A stretch of 64,000 nt of DNA from Sphingomonas sp. Root241 (GTDB taxonomy: Bacteria > Pseudomonadota > Alphaproteobacteria > Sphingomonadales > Sphingomonadaceae), in contig NZ_LMIV01000001.1 of assembly GCF_001428865.1 (NCBI RefSeq), positions 1,504,236-1,568,235 of the forward strand. Reading direction: 5' to 3'. The position numbers and the translations under genes are program-made. Shown piece by piece: positions 15,937 through 24,172 of the stretch. Each line of letters opens with the position of its first letter. The first letter of the stretch is position 1. Below the pieces are notes generated by a model, which searched no databases, had not been told where the DNA came from, and was given only the letters and a program-made list of their open reading frames with translations.

Positions 15937-18249
15937 TCAGTCCCCCACGCTCACAAAACTATCCATCACCCGCTTCCGCCCCGCCACTTCGAAGTCGATC
16001 TCCAGCTTGTTGCCTTCGATCTCGGCGATCACCCCGTAGCCGAATTTCTGGTGGAACACGCGTAGGCCCACCGACAGGTCCGCGCGCGGCTTGGCGCCGA
16101 AGCTCACTGCGCTCGCGTGGCTCTCCAGCACGCGTGCCGGTTCGCGGGAGAAGGTGCGGCTGGTGAAGGTGCCGCCGGGGTTCTTGGCGTCGATCCCCGC
16201 GGCGCGCTGCCAGCCGGGGCCGCGGCCGGTACTTCGGCCGACATCGGCGAAGGGGTCGGCGCGCTCGGACCAGTTGGCGCGCCACAGGCTCTCGCCGCCC
16301 GACATGGTGGTTTCGCTCTCGACATGCTCGCCGGGGAGCTCGGCGACGAAGCGGCTGGGGAGCGACGAGGTCCATTGGCCGTAGATGCGGCGATTGGCGG
16401 CGTGGAGGATCGTCGCGCGGCGGCGGGCGCGGGTGATCGCGACATAGGCGAGGCGGCGTTCCTCCTCGAGGCTGGCGAGGCCGCCTTCGTCGAGTGCGCG
16501 CTGCGAGGGGAAGATGCCTTCCTCCCAGCCGGCGAGGAACACCGTGTCGAATTCCAGGCCCTTGGCGGCGTGGATCGTCATGATCGTCACCTTGGGCTCG
16601 TCGGCCGAGGCTTCGTTGTCCATCACGAGGGAGACGTGTTCGAGGAACGCAGTGAGCGACTCATATTCCTCCATCGCGCGGACGAGTTCCGACAAGTTTT
16701 CGAGGCGGCCGGCGGCTTCGGCAGTGCGATCGGCCTGCCACATCGCGGTGTAGCCGCTCTCGTCGAGGATGATGCGGGCGAGCTCGGGATGGGGGAGCGT
16801 GTCGCCCATGCTGCGCCAGCGCGCGATGTCGCCGATGAGATTGCCGAGGGATCGCCGGGCCTGGGGGGTGAGTTCGTCGGTGTCGAGGATGCGCGCGCCG
16901 GCGGTGGTGAGCGGGAGGCCCTGTGCGCGGGCGAACTGGTGGACCTTCGCCAGCGCCTTGTCGCCAAGGCCGCGCTTGGGGACGTTGACGATGCGTTCGA
17001 AGGCCAAGTCGTCGGCGGGCTGGGCGACGACACGCAGATACGCCAGCGCGTCGCGGATCTCGGCGCGCTCGTAGAAGCGGAAGCCGCCGATGATGCGATA
17101 GGGCAGGCCGATGCTGATGAAGCGGTCTTCGAACTCGCGGGTCTGGTGCTGGGCGCGGACGAGGATCGCAGTGTCGTCGAGGCTCAGGCCGCCACGCTGG
17201 AGGCCCTCGATCTCCTCGCCGACGCGGCGCGCTTCCTCGGGGCCGTCCCAGACGCCGAGCACCTTGACCTTCTCGCCCGCGTCCTTCTCGGTCCACAGCG
17301 TCTTGCCGAGGCGGCCGCCATTATTGGCGATGACGCCGGATGCGGCGGCGAGGATATGCGGGGTGGAGCGGTAATTCTGCTCGAGGCGGATCACCTTGGC
17401 GCCGGGGAAGTCCTTCTCGAACTTGAGGATGTTCTCGACCTGCGCGCCGCGCCACGAATAGATCGACTGGTCGTCGTCGCCGACGCAGCAGATGTTCTTG
17501 CGTTCCTGCGCGAGGAGGCGGAGCCAGAGATACTGGACGCTGTTGGTATCCTGATACTCGTCCACCATGATGTAGCGGAAGCGGTTCTGATATTGGGACA
17601 ATATCTCGCGATCGGTCTTGAGGATCACGAGCATGTGGAGGAGCAGGTCGCCGAAATCGCAGGCGTTGAGGGTGCGGAGGCGATCCTGATAGGCGGCGTA
17701 GAGCGCCTGGCCCTTGCCGTTGGCATAGGCTTCGGACTCGCCGGCGTCGATCTCCTTCGGGGTGAGGCCCTTGTTCTTCCACTGATCGATCAAGCCGGCG
17801 AGCTGGCGTGCGGGCCAGCGTTTCTCGTCGAGATCGGCGGCGCTGATGAGTTGCTTGAGCAGGCGCAGCTGATCGTCGGTATCGAGGATCGTGAAATTGG
17901 ACTGGAGGCCGACCAATTCGGCATGGCGGCGGAGCATCTTCGCGCCGATCGCGTGGAAGGTGCCGAGCCACGGCATACCCTCAACCGCTTCGCCGACGAG
18001 GCGGCCGACGCGCTCGCGCATCTCGCGCGCGGCCTTGTTGGTGAAGGTGACCGAGAGGATCTCGCTGGGGTACGCCTTCCGCGTGAACAGCAGGTGGGCG
18101 AGGCGCGCGGTAAGCGCGGCGGTCTTGCCGGTGCCGGCGCCGGCGAGGACGAGGACGGGGCCTTCGGTGGTGAGCACGGCCTCGCGCTGGGGTTCGTTCA
18201 GGCCCCGCAGATAAGGGGCGTCGTCAAAGGCGGGCGCGGGGAGAGTCAT
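15937..18249 (-). CDS. uvrD: ATP-dependent DNA helicase UvrD/PcrA
   Basis: The superfamily 1A 3'-5' helicase (770 residues) acts in nucleotide-excision and mismatch repair and in removing protein from DNA. It shows the Q-motif region LNEPQREAVLTTEGPVLVLA, Walker A AGAGTGKTAAL, motif II VDEYQDTN and motif III GDDDQSIYSWRGA. Motif IV is LEQNYRSTPHIL, motif V IHAAKGLEFDTVFLAG and motif VI VAITRARRRATI. The start MTLPAPAFDDAPYLRGLN is chosen because the frame upstream is non-homologous and a promoter sits directly before it. The C-terminal RVFHQKFGYGVIAEIEGNK is the usual RNA-polymerase-binding Tudor-like end. Confidence 0.95.
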   Translation of the reverse strand: MTLPAPAFDDAPYLRGLNEPQREAVLTTEGPVLVLAGAGTGKTAALTARLAHLLFTRKAYPSEILSVTFTNKAAREMRERVGRLVGEAVEGMPWLGTFHAIGAKMLRRHAELVGLQSNFTILDTDDQLRLLKQLISAADLDEKRWPARQLAGLIDQWKNKGLTPKEIDAGESEAYANGKGQALYAAYQDRLRTLNACDFGDLLLHMLVILKTDREILSQYQNRFRYIMVDEYQDTNSVQYLWLRLLAQERKNICCVGDDDQSIYSWRGAQVENILKFEKDFPGAKVIRLEQNYRSTPHILAAASGVIANNGGRLGKTLWTEKDAGEKVKVLGVWDGPEEARRVGEEIEGLQRGGLSLDDTAILVRAQHQTREFEDRFISIGLPYRIIGGFRFYERAEIRDALAYLRVVAQPADDLAFERIVNVPKRGLGDKALAKVHQFARAQGLPLTTAGARILDTDELTPQARRSLGNLIGDIARWRSMGDTLPHPELARIILDESGYTAMWQADRTAEAAGRLENLSELVRAMEEYESLTAFLEHVSLVMDNEASADEPKVTIMTIHAAKGLEFDTVFLAGWEEGIFPSQRALDEGGLASLEEERRLAYVAITRARRRATILHAANRRIYGQWTSSLPSRFVAELPGEHVESETTMSGGESLWRANWSERADPFADVGRSTGRGPGWQRAAGIDAKNPGGTFTSRTFSREPARVLESHASAVSFGAKPRADLSVGLRVFHQKFGYGVIAEIEGNKLEIDFEVAGRKRVMDSFVSVGD

Positions 18250-18256
18250 TGGCGAA

Positions 18257-18285
18257 CAGGTAGGGAACGCGAGCGCCGGGAGCAA
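18257..18285 (-). promoter_or_regulatory. Promoter of uvrD
   Basis: On the minus strand TTGCTC (18285-18280), a 17-base spacer and TACCTG (18262-18257) stand seven bases before the uvrD ATG. Transcription would begin at or next to the start codon, so a near-leaderless mRNA is predicted. Confidence 0.45.
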
Positions 18286-18321
18286 GTTGCTTCGGGCGCG
18301 GCGGGCGGCTAGGGCGGGCTT

Positions 18322-18507
18322 ATGTGGCGCAACCGGAAATTGAGGCTGGGCATCGTGCTGGGGATCGCCGTGATCGCGGCGTATGTGGCATGGCGGACCA
18401 ACCAGGTCGAGACGCGCAAGCCGCCGTGCGAGCCGGGGCGTCACGAGGAGAAGGACGCCAGCGGCAAGGTGATCAAGGTCACTCGGACCACCTGCTTCGA
18501 GAAGTGA
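18322..18507 (+). CDS. Small single-pass membrane protein
   Basis: The 61-residue protein has a basic start (MWRNRKLR), one membrane helix (LGIVLGIAVIAAYVAW, about 9-24) and a hydrophilic tail with two Cys residues (PPCEPG and TTCFEK). It is divergent from uvrD, 72 bases away, and precedes the pitA regulatory region. No family is recognised. Codon choice fits the genome. Confidence 0.55.
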   Translation: MWRNRKLRLGIVLGIAVIAAYVAWRTNQVETRKPPCEPGRHEEKDASGKVIKVTRTTCFEK

Positions 18508-18527
18508 TCCACAGATTCGTGACGGGG

Positions 18528-18546
18528 GTGTCATCACTCTGTCACC
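18528..18546 (+). promoter_or_regulatory. Pho-box-like PhoB site before pitA
   Basis: GTGTCATCACTCTGTCACC contains two TGTCA direct repeats 11 bases apart, the layout of the PhoB recognition unit (consensus CTGTCAT-4-CTGTCAY). It ends 24 bases before the pitA start codon. A weaker AGTCA follows at 18553-18557. PhoB control of a phosphate transporter is biologically sensible. No convincing -10 was found. Confidence 0.6.
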
Positions 18547-18570
18547 TCCGCGAGTCAGGGCCACGATATC

Positions 18571-20211
18571 ATGGCCACACTCGCACTGGACCAGGCTCCG
18601 ACGGCCGACACGCCGCGGGCCTCGCGATTCGACTATAATCCGCACCCTTTGGCCAAATATCTGTTCGCGGCGTTGCTGGCGGGCGGATTGGCCTTTGCCG
18701 GGTGGAACGTGCTCACCGACACGCGCGGCGTGGGTGAGGAATTGGCGCTGGGGGTATTCGCCTTTCTCGGGCTGGCGCTGCTGATCGCTCTGGGGTTCGA
18801 GTTCGTCAACGGCTTCCACGATACCGCCAACGCCGTCGCAACCGTGATCTACACCAATTCGATGCCCGCGCATTTCGCGGTCGTCTGGTCGGGGTTCTTC
18901 AACTTTCTGGGCGTGATGTTCTCGAGCGGGGCAGTGGCCTATTCGATCATCACGCTGCTGCCGGTCGACCTGATCCTCAATGTCGGCTCGGCGGGCGGGT
19001 TCGCGATGATCTTCGCATTGCTGCTCGCGGCGGTCCTGTGGAACCTCGGCACCTGGTATGTCGGGCTGCCCAATAGCTCGAGCCATACGCTGATCGGTTC
19101 GGTGCTCGGGGTCGGGTTCGCCAACCAGCTGATCCAGGCCGGGTCGCGCGGCGGCACCGCGGGCGTCGACTGGAGCCAGGCGCAGAAGGTGCTGACCGGG
19201 CTATGGATGGCGCCGCTGATCGGCTTCGGCGCGGCGTTGCTGCTGCTTCTCGTGATGCGCGCGCTGGTCCGCCGGCCCGAGCTCTACAAGGCGCCCGACG
19301 GCGACAAGGCGCCGCCGCGGGGCGTGCGTGCGCTGCTGATCTTCACCTGCACCGCGGTCTCGTTCAGCCATGGCTCGAATGACGGCCAGAAGGGCATGGG
19401 GCTGATCATGCTGATCCTGATCGGCTGCGCGCCCACCGCCTATGCGCTCAACCGGACGCTGCCGACCAGCGCGACCCCCGCCTTCGTGCAGACCGCGAAC
19501 ATCGCGACCGCGGCGTTCGACGCGCGCAGCGGCGGGATCGTGATGGCGCCTGACCAGGCGCGTGCGACGCTGACCGGGGCGCTCCAGCAGCGCAAGGCCG
19601 AGGGGCCGAATGTGTTCGCCGCGCTCGAAAGCCTGTCGAGCGACCTGACCCAGCGCGTCGCGAGCTATGGCTCGCTGAGCAAGGTGCCCGCCGAGGCGAC
19701 CTCGAACGTGCGCAACGACATGTATCTGGTGCTCGACACCACGCGTCTCGCGACGAAGCAGCCCGACGGTTTCCAGCCCGACGAGCTCAAGGCGATCAAG
19801 GCGTTCCAGACCAGCCTCGAAGCAGGGACCCGCTTCATCCCGCTTTGGGTGAAGATCGTCGTCGCGATCGCACTCGGCCTCGGCACGATGATCGGGTGGA
19901 AGCGGATCGTGATCACCGTCGGCGAGCGGATCGGCAAGCAGCACATGACCTATGGCATGGGCGCGACCGCCGAACTGGTCGCCGCTGCGACGATCCTGAG
20001 CGCCGATCGCTTCGGGCTGCCGGTATCGACCACGCACATCCTCTCTTCGGGGGTAGCGGGCGCGTCGGTCGCCAATGGCCAGGGGCTGCAGGGCAGGACG
20101 ATCGCCCAGCTCGCCGCGGCATGGCTGCTCACGCTGCCGGCGGCAATGGCGCTCTCGGGCGGGCTCTATTGGCTGATGCTGACGGCGGTCAGGGCGTACG
20201 GGCTGAGCTGA
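18571..20211 (+). CDS. pitA: Inorganic phosphate transporter PitA
   Basis: The 546-residue Pit/PHO4 family proton- or metal-phosphate symporter has the duplicated signatures. The first is GFEFVNGFHDTANAVATVIYTN near 75-95 with PNSSSHTLIGSVLGVG near 170. The second is VSFSHGSNDGQKGMGLIML near 265 with PVSTTHILSSGVAGAS near 485. The long central hydrophilic region between the two halves (about 300-410) is a common feature of alphaproteobacterial members. The Pho-box-like site upstream suggests induction by phosphate limitation, unlike constitutive E. coli pitA. Confidence 0.93.
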   Translation: MATLALDQAPTADTPRASRFDYNPHPLAKYLFAALLAGGLAFAGWNVLTDTRGVGEELALGVFAFLGLALLIALGFEFVNGFHDTANAVATVIYTNSMPAHFAVVWSGFFNFLGVMFSSGAVAYSIITLLPVDLILNVGSAGGFAMIFALLLAAVLWNLGTWYVGLPNSSSHTLIGSVLGVGFANQLIQAGSRGGTAGVDWSQAQKVLTGLWMAPLIGFGAALLLLLVMRALVRRPELYKAPDGDKAPPRGVRALLIFTCTAVSFSHGSNDGQKGMGLIMLILIGCAPTAYALNRTLPTSATPAFVQTANIATAAFDARSGGIVMAPDQARATLTGALQQRKAEGPNVFAALESLSSDLTQRVASYGSLSKVPAEATSNVRNDMYLVLDTTRLATKQPDGFQPDELKAIKAFQTSLEAGTRFIPLWVKIVVAIALGLGTMIGWKRIVITVGERIGKQHMTYGMGATAELVAAATILSADRFGLPVSTTHILSSGVAGASVANGQGLQGRTIAQLAAAWLLTLPAAMALSGGLYWLMLTAVRAYGLS

Positions 20212-20241
20212 GGCGTCATGGCCAGCTGATCTATCGGCTGG

Positions 20242-20445
20242 TCAGAGGGGCGGCGATGCCTGGACCCGCTCGCAGACCTTCTCGACCGCGCGTGCGGCAA
20301 TTTCGAGGCTGATCTTTACGCCGCCGGTATCCGCACGAAGGTCTGCGCGGACATGATCCACCGGGTTGTAGAAATAGACCAGAACCCCGGCGCCCAGCGC
20401 CATGAGCATCGCGAAAAATAGCCTGCGTCCCGCTGACTCGCGCAT
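20242..20445 (-). CDS. Small membrane protein, hypothetical
   Basis: The 67-residue protein has a basic start (MRESAGRRL), one membrane helix (FFAMLMALGAGVLVYFY) and a hydrophilic C-terminus (DHVRADLRADTGGVKISLEI...). It converges with pitA, 30 bases away. The frame continues upstream to an ATG at 20529, but the start chosen gives a compact protein. Nothing is known about the family; it may be a genuine short gene or only an open frame. Confidence 0.45.
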   Translation of the reverse strand: MRESAGRRLFFAMLMALGAGVLVYFYNPVDHVRADLRADTGGVKISLEIAARAVEKVCERVQASPPL

Positions 20446-20571
20446 GGCCGACTCCCTAGTTCCGGTGCTGCGTTGGTGCGCTTTCGATACAGAGGCGAAA
20501 CTGTCGCGGCGATGAACGGGGCTCCCCAAGCCGCCGCTTCCTTTCTAGGAAGAGCGGAAGGAAGGAAGTCC

Positions 20572-21843
20572 ATGGCCGTCACTCCGATCGCATCGCATCG
20601 CCGCATCCTCTTCGCCAGCCTGGTCGGCACGTCGGTGGAGTTCTACGACTTCTACATCTACGCCACCGCCGCGGCGCTGGTGTTCCCGGCATTGTTCTTC
20701 CCCGCCACCGATCCAGCGCTAGCGCAGCTCGCTTCCTATGCCAGCTTCAGCGTCGCCTTTTTCGCGCGGCCGCTGGGCGGACTCGTCTTCGGGCATTTCG
20801 GCGATCGGATGGGGCGCAAGTCGACGCTCGTCGCCTCGCTGATGCTGATGGGCATCTCGACCGTGCTGATCGCCTTTCTGCCGACCTATGCGATGATCGG
20901 CTGGGTGGCGCCGACGCTGCTGTGCCTGTTGCGCTTCGGACAGGGGCTGGGGCTGGGCGGCGAATGGGGCGGGGCCTCGCTGCTCGCGGTCGAGAACGCG
21001 CCACCGGGCTGGGCCAACCGCTACGGCGCCTTCCCGCCGCTCGGCGCGCCCGTGGGGTTCATCTTCGCCAACGGCTTTTTCCTGTTGCTGGGCGCGCTGC
21101 TCAGCGACGACCAGTTCCGCGAATGGGGCTGGCGGCTGCCCTTCCTCGTCAGCGCGGCGCTGGTGGGGCTGGGCCTGTGGGTGCGCATCACCCTGACCGA
21201 GACGCCGGCATTCATCGCCGCGCAGGAAGCGGCGCCACCGCCGCGTGTGCCGGTCGGCGAGCTCTTCCGCGATCACTGGCTGCCGACGCTGGCGGGGACG
21301 GTGGGGACCGTCGCCTGTTTCGCCTTGTTCTACATCGCGACGGTATTCATCATCGGCTATGCGACCAAGGGGCTCGGCTATGATCGCGAGACGTTCCTCG
21401 GCGTCGAGCTGGTGGCAATCCTATTCATGGCGGCGGGGATCTGGATCGCGTCGAGCCTCGCTGATCGCAGCAGCGCCGCGCGCGTGCTCGCGATCGGCTG
21501 CGTCGCGACGATCGCGGCAGGGCTGTCGATCGGGGCGTTCGTCACCGCCGGTGCGCTGGCGAGCCTGTTCCTATGGCTCGCGGGTGGGCTGTTCGTGATG
21601 GGTTTCGTTTATGGACCGCTCGGCGGCTGGCTACCGAGCCTGTTCCCCGCGCGGGTGCGCTATACCGGCGTGTCGGTGACCTTCAACCTCGGGGGGATCA
21701 TCGGCGGCGGGCTCACGCCGCTGATTGCCGCGAAACTGGCGGAAATAGGCGGATTGACGCTGGTCGGCTATTATCTCGCCAGCGCCGCGGTGCTCAGCCT
21801 GTTGGGGCTGGCACTGGTTTCGCGGAAGAACCGGTTGGCGTGA
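20572..21843 (+). CDS. MFS transporter, metabolite:H+ symporter (MHS) family
   Basis: The 423-residue transporter starts MAVTPIASHRRILFASLVGTSVEFYDFYIYA, where GTSVEFYDFYIY is the MHS (KgtP/ProP/citrate) signature. The motif GHFGDRMGRKSTLVASLMLMG follows, and the second half has LADRSSAARVLAIG. Substrates in this family are dicarboxylates, osmolytes or aromatic acids, with protons as counter-ion. An AGGAAGGAAG ribosome-binding site just before the ATG fixes the start. The substrate cannot be inferred here; there is no catabolic gene next to it. Confidence 0.88.
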   Translation: MAVTPIASHRRILFASLVGTSVEFYDFYIYATAAALVFPALFFPATDPALAQLASYASFSVAFFARPLGGLVFGHFGDRMGRKSTLVASLMLMGISTVLIAFLPTYAMIGWVAPTLLCLLRFGQGLGLGGEWGGASLLAVENAPPGWANRYGAFPPLGAPVGFIFANGFFLLLGALLSDDQFREWGWRLPFLVSAALVGLGLWVRITLTETPAFIAAQEAAPPPRVPVGELFRDHWLPTLAGTVGTVACFALFYIATVFIIGYATKGLGYDRETFLGVELVAILFMAAGIWIASSLADRSSAARVLAIGCVATIAAGLSIGAFVTAGALASLFLWLAGGLFVMGFVYGPLGGWLPSLFPARVRYTGVSVTFNLGGIIGGGLTPLIAAKLAEIGGLTLVGYYLASAAVLSLLGLALVSRKNRLA

Positions 21844-21847
21844 GAAG

Positions 21848-22021
21848 GTGCGCACGAGGCTGAGCATCTGCCTTCGGAAGGCACGCTACGCGTCCGAGGA
21901 GGAGGGGCTGCGCGCGGCGCGGGAATATGGGCTCCCGCTGAGACCCTATCGCTGCGATCGCTGCCGGCAGTTTCATTTGACCAGCCGGACCAAGGGTAAG
22001 CGGGTGCCTGCGCCGGTGTGA
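21848..22021 (+). CDS. 57-residue zinc-ribbon-like protein
   Basis: The GTG-started frame directly follows the transporter (four bases after its stop). It encodes a basic protein with an amphipathic helix (EEEGLRAAREYGLP) and the motif LRPYRCDRCRQFHLTSRTKG. The C-x2-C pair plus a F-H-L-T-S block matches a group of tiny treble-clef/zinc-ribbon proteins found in actinobacteria, phages and sphingomonads, where an upstream C (ICLRKARYAS here) also contributes. A nucleic-acid-binding role is a guess. Length and composition argue for a real gene. Confidence 0.6.
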   Translation: MRTRLSICLRKARYASEEEGLRAAREYGLPLRPYRCDRCRQFHLTSRTKGKRVPAPV

Positions 22022-22038
22022 CGCTCAAACGGCGATCT

Positions 22039-22112
22039 GTGCTCCGGCGAAGGCCGGAGCGGTGGGTCATGCAGCCCTTCGCTCTCCAGCGCTCCGGCCT
22101 TCGCCGGAGCAC
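22039..22112. repeat. Inverted pair GTGCTCCGGCGAAGGCCGGAGC
   Basis: GCTCCGGC-GAAG-GCCGGAGC (22041-22060) and GCTCCGGC-CTTC-GCCGGAGC (22091-22110) are flanked by GT and AC respectively, so the 74-base unit is palindromic overall. It sits between converging genes and could terminate transcription in both directions. It is a variant of the GCGAAAGC-type repeat found at 2227 and 42448. Confidence 0.8.
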
Positions 22113-22124
22113 AGGTGGGCATTT

Positions 22125-22664
22125 TCAGGCTTTCCGGAGCAGCGTCAGCCGGGCCTTGCCATGGACGCGACTGGTGTCGATCTCGAAGCCGGCGACTTCG
22201 ATTTCCTCGTTCTTCGCCGTCTCGATGCTGATCCACGTCGCCGGACCCGTCCAGCCGAGACGGGCGAGTTTGTCGAGCGCGACCACGCCAGCGCCAGTGC
22301 CGTAGGGCGGGTCCATCAGGATCAGGTCGAGCGGCTTGATCGCCGGGCCGAGCGCGAGAGCCGATGTCGGGCGGACTTCCGCGCCCTTTGCCCCGAATTT
22401 GGCGATATTGGCCTTGAGGATGTCGAGCGCGGCCTTGTCCTGTTCGACGAACAGGCACGAGGCGGCGCCGCGCGACAGAGCCTCCAGCCCGAGCGCGCCC
22501 GAGCCGGCGAAGAGATCGGCGACCGCGAGATCCTCGAAGCTGCCGACCCGGCTCGCGAGCATCGAGAACAAGGCTTCACGGGTGCGATCGGCAGTGGGGC
22601 GGGTGGTGTCGCCCTTGGGCGCGGCGAGCGGACGGCCGCGCCATTCTCCGGCAATGATCCGCAT
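22125..22664 (-). CDS. rsmD: 16S rRNA (guanine(966)-N2)-methyltransferase
   Basis: The 179-residue SAM-dependent methyltransferase modifies G966 of 16S rRNA. It starts with the family's MRIIAGEWRGRPLAAPKG and continues TRPTADRTREALFSML. The SAM-binding loop is DLFAGSGALGLEALSRGA and the catalytic motif IV is LILMDPPYGTG. The start ATG overlaps the rluB stop by one base (TAATG), so the two RNA-modification genes form a coupled pair. Confidence 0.95.
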   Translation of the reverse strand: MRIIAGEWRGRPLAAPKGDTTRPTADRTREALFSMLASRVGSFEDLAVADLFAGSGALGLEALSRGAASCLFVEQDKAALDILKANIAKFGAKGAEVRPTSALALGPAIKPLDLILMDPPYGTGAGVVALDKLARLGWTGPATWISIETAKNEEIEVAGFEIDTSRVHGKARLTLLRKA

Positions 22665-24052
22665 TACTTGCGCGTCCTCGGCGGCCGCCCGGGCTTGGCG
22701 GGCTTGCCGCGACCACCGGCCGGTCCCTTGGTGGGGCGGCGCGGGCCACGGGGCCGCTCGACGATCTCGCCGACGCGCGGCTCCTGCTGGTCGCGATGCG
22801 CCTTGGCGCGGGCGGCGCGGGCCGGCTTGCCGACGGGCTTGCCGTCCTCGCGCGCCGGGCGCTCCGGACGTGCCGGACGATCGGTGCGCGGGGCAGGCGT
22901 GGTGCGTGGCGTGAAGCGGCTATCGCCCCGGGCCTGCGGGGAGCTATCGTCGCGTGCCGGGCGCTCGGGCCGGGCCGGGGACTTCGTACCGGGCTTGAAA
23001 CGAGTCTCGCCGCTCGCCGGTCGGCCTTCTCCGCGCGGGGCGCGCTCGGGGCGACCCACGGGCTTGGCGCCCGGAGCGAAACGGCCTTCGCCGCGCGGTG
23101 CGCGACGCTCACTTTCTGCCGGCCCCTCGCTCCGTGCAGGCGGGGTGGCGCGCGGCGTGAAGCGTGGGCCCATGGGCGCAACGGGCGTGGGTTTGACCGG
23201 CGCGCGGCGGAGACGGCGATCGGGCTCCTCGACCGATTTGGCCTTGGGCGCGGGCGGCGCGACGCGGGCGCGGACCGAGAATTGCAGGTTCGACGCGGTC
23301 TTGCCGCCGCCCGGCTTCGACAGCACGGTGCGGAAAGTGATCAGGTCGCTCTGGCGGATCTCGTCGACATCGCCGGGGGGCAGGTCGCCCAGATAGAAGG
23401 GGCCGTAGCGCGTGCGGATCAGGCGGCTGACCTCGAGCCCGAGATGTTCGAGGACGCGGCGAACCTCGCGGTTCTTGCCCTCGGTCAGCGTCATCTCGAT
23501 CCAGACATTGGCGCCGGTACGGCGCTCGATATTGGCATTGATCGAGCCGTAGCGGACGCCTTCGATCTCGACGCCGAGCATCAACTCCTCGAGCTGGGGC
23601 TGGCTGACCTGGCCGTAGGCGCGAGCGCGATAGCTGCGCTCGACGCCGGTGGCGGGAAGTTCGAGCTCGCGCTTGAGCTCGCCATCGGTGGTGAGCAGCA
23701 GCAGGCCTTCGGTGTTGAGGTCCAGGCGGCCGACCGGCATCACACGCGGCAGCCCGTCGGGCAGGCGATCATAGATGGTGGGGCGACCGGTGAAATCCCG
23801 CTCGGCAGTGAGCAGTCCGGCGGGCTTGTGATAGCGGAACAGGCGCGCGGGCTCCGGGGCCGCGACCGGATTGCCGTCGACGGTGACGCCATCGAGCGAC
23901 GTGAGCAGGGTCGCGGGCGTATCGAGCACCTTGCCGTCGAGCGCGATGCGCCCTCCGGCGATCATGCGCTCGATCTCGCGGCGCGACGCGATTCCTGCAC
24001 GGGCGAGCAGCTTCGCGATGCGCTGCGTTTCGGGGGGCTTGGATGGGGGCAC
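22664..24052 (-). CDS. rluB: 23S rRNA pseudouridine synthase RluB-type with long basic tail
   Basis: The pseudouridine synthase (462 residues from GTG at 24052) has an N-terminal S4 domain (RIAKLLARAGIASRREIERM). The catalytic domain has the motif II GRLDLNTEGLLLLTTDG (Asp catalytic) and KNREVRRVLEHLG. RluB modifies U2605 of 23S rRNA. After about residue 270 a disordered Pro/Arg/Gly tail of some 190 residues follows. It carries four similar RFxP units (RFTPRA, RFAPGA, RFKPGT, RFTPRT) and repeated RPER/RGEGR blocks. Such tails are longer than in E. coli and may help RNA binding. The upstream promoter supports the GTG start. Confidence 0.87.
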   Translation of the reverse strand: MPPSKPPETQRIAKLLARAGIASRREIERMIAGGRIALDGKVLDTPATLLTSLDGVTVDGNPVAAPEPARLFRYHKPAGLLTAERDFTGRPTIYDRLPDGLPRVMPVGRLDLNTEGLLLLTTDGELKRELELPATGVERSYRARAYGQVSQPQLEELMLGVEIEGVRYGSINANIERRTGANVWIEMTLTEGKNREVRRVLEHLGLEVSRLIRTRYGPFYLGDLPPGDVDEIRQSDLITFRTVLSKPGGGKTASNLQFSVRARVAPPAPKAKSVEEPDRRLRRAPVKPTPVAPMGPRFTPRATPPARSEGPAESERRAPRGEGRFAPGAKPVGRPERAPRGEGRPASGETRFKPGTKSPARPERPARDDSSPQARGDSRFTPRTTPAPRTDRPARPERPAREDGKPVGKPARAARAKAHRDQQEPRVGEIVERPRGPRRPTKGPAGGRGKPAKPGRPPRTRK

Positions 24053-24058
24053 GGCGGC

Positions 24059-24086
24059 GATATAGCGATAATGCTCCGCTCGGCAA
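24059..24086 (-). promoter_or_regulatory. Promoter of rluB
   Basis: On the minus strand TTGCCG (24086-24081), a 16-base spacer and TATATC (24064-24059) end six bases before the GTG start. Transcription would begin at the first base of the start codon, i.e. a leaderless mRNA. Confidence 0.5.
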
Positions 24087-24172
24087 AAATTATTGCGGCG
24101 CCGAAGGAGTTTTCGCGCGTTGGGAACGGCTCGCGGGGGGCACGGGGCCTCGTCGCGGATGAAAGCGGTGTA

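Noticed and set aside
15937..19086. A 1049-residue version of UvrD with an N-terminal extension
   Set aside because: The first 279 residues only read through pitA and intergenic DNA on the opposite strand. The helicase homology and a promoter both place the start at 18249.
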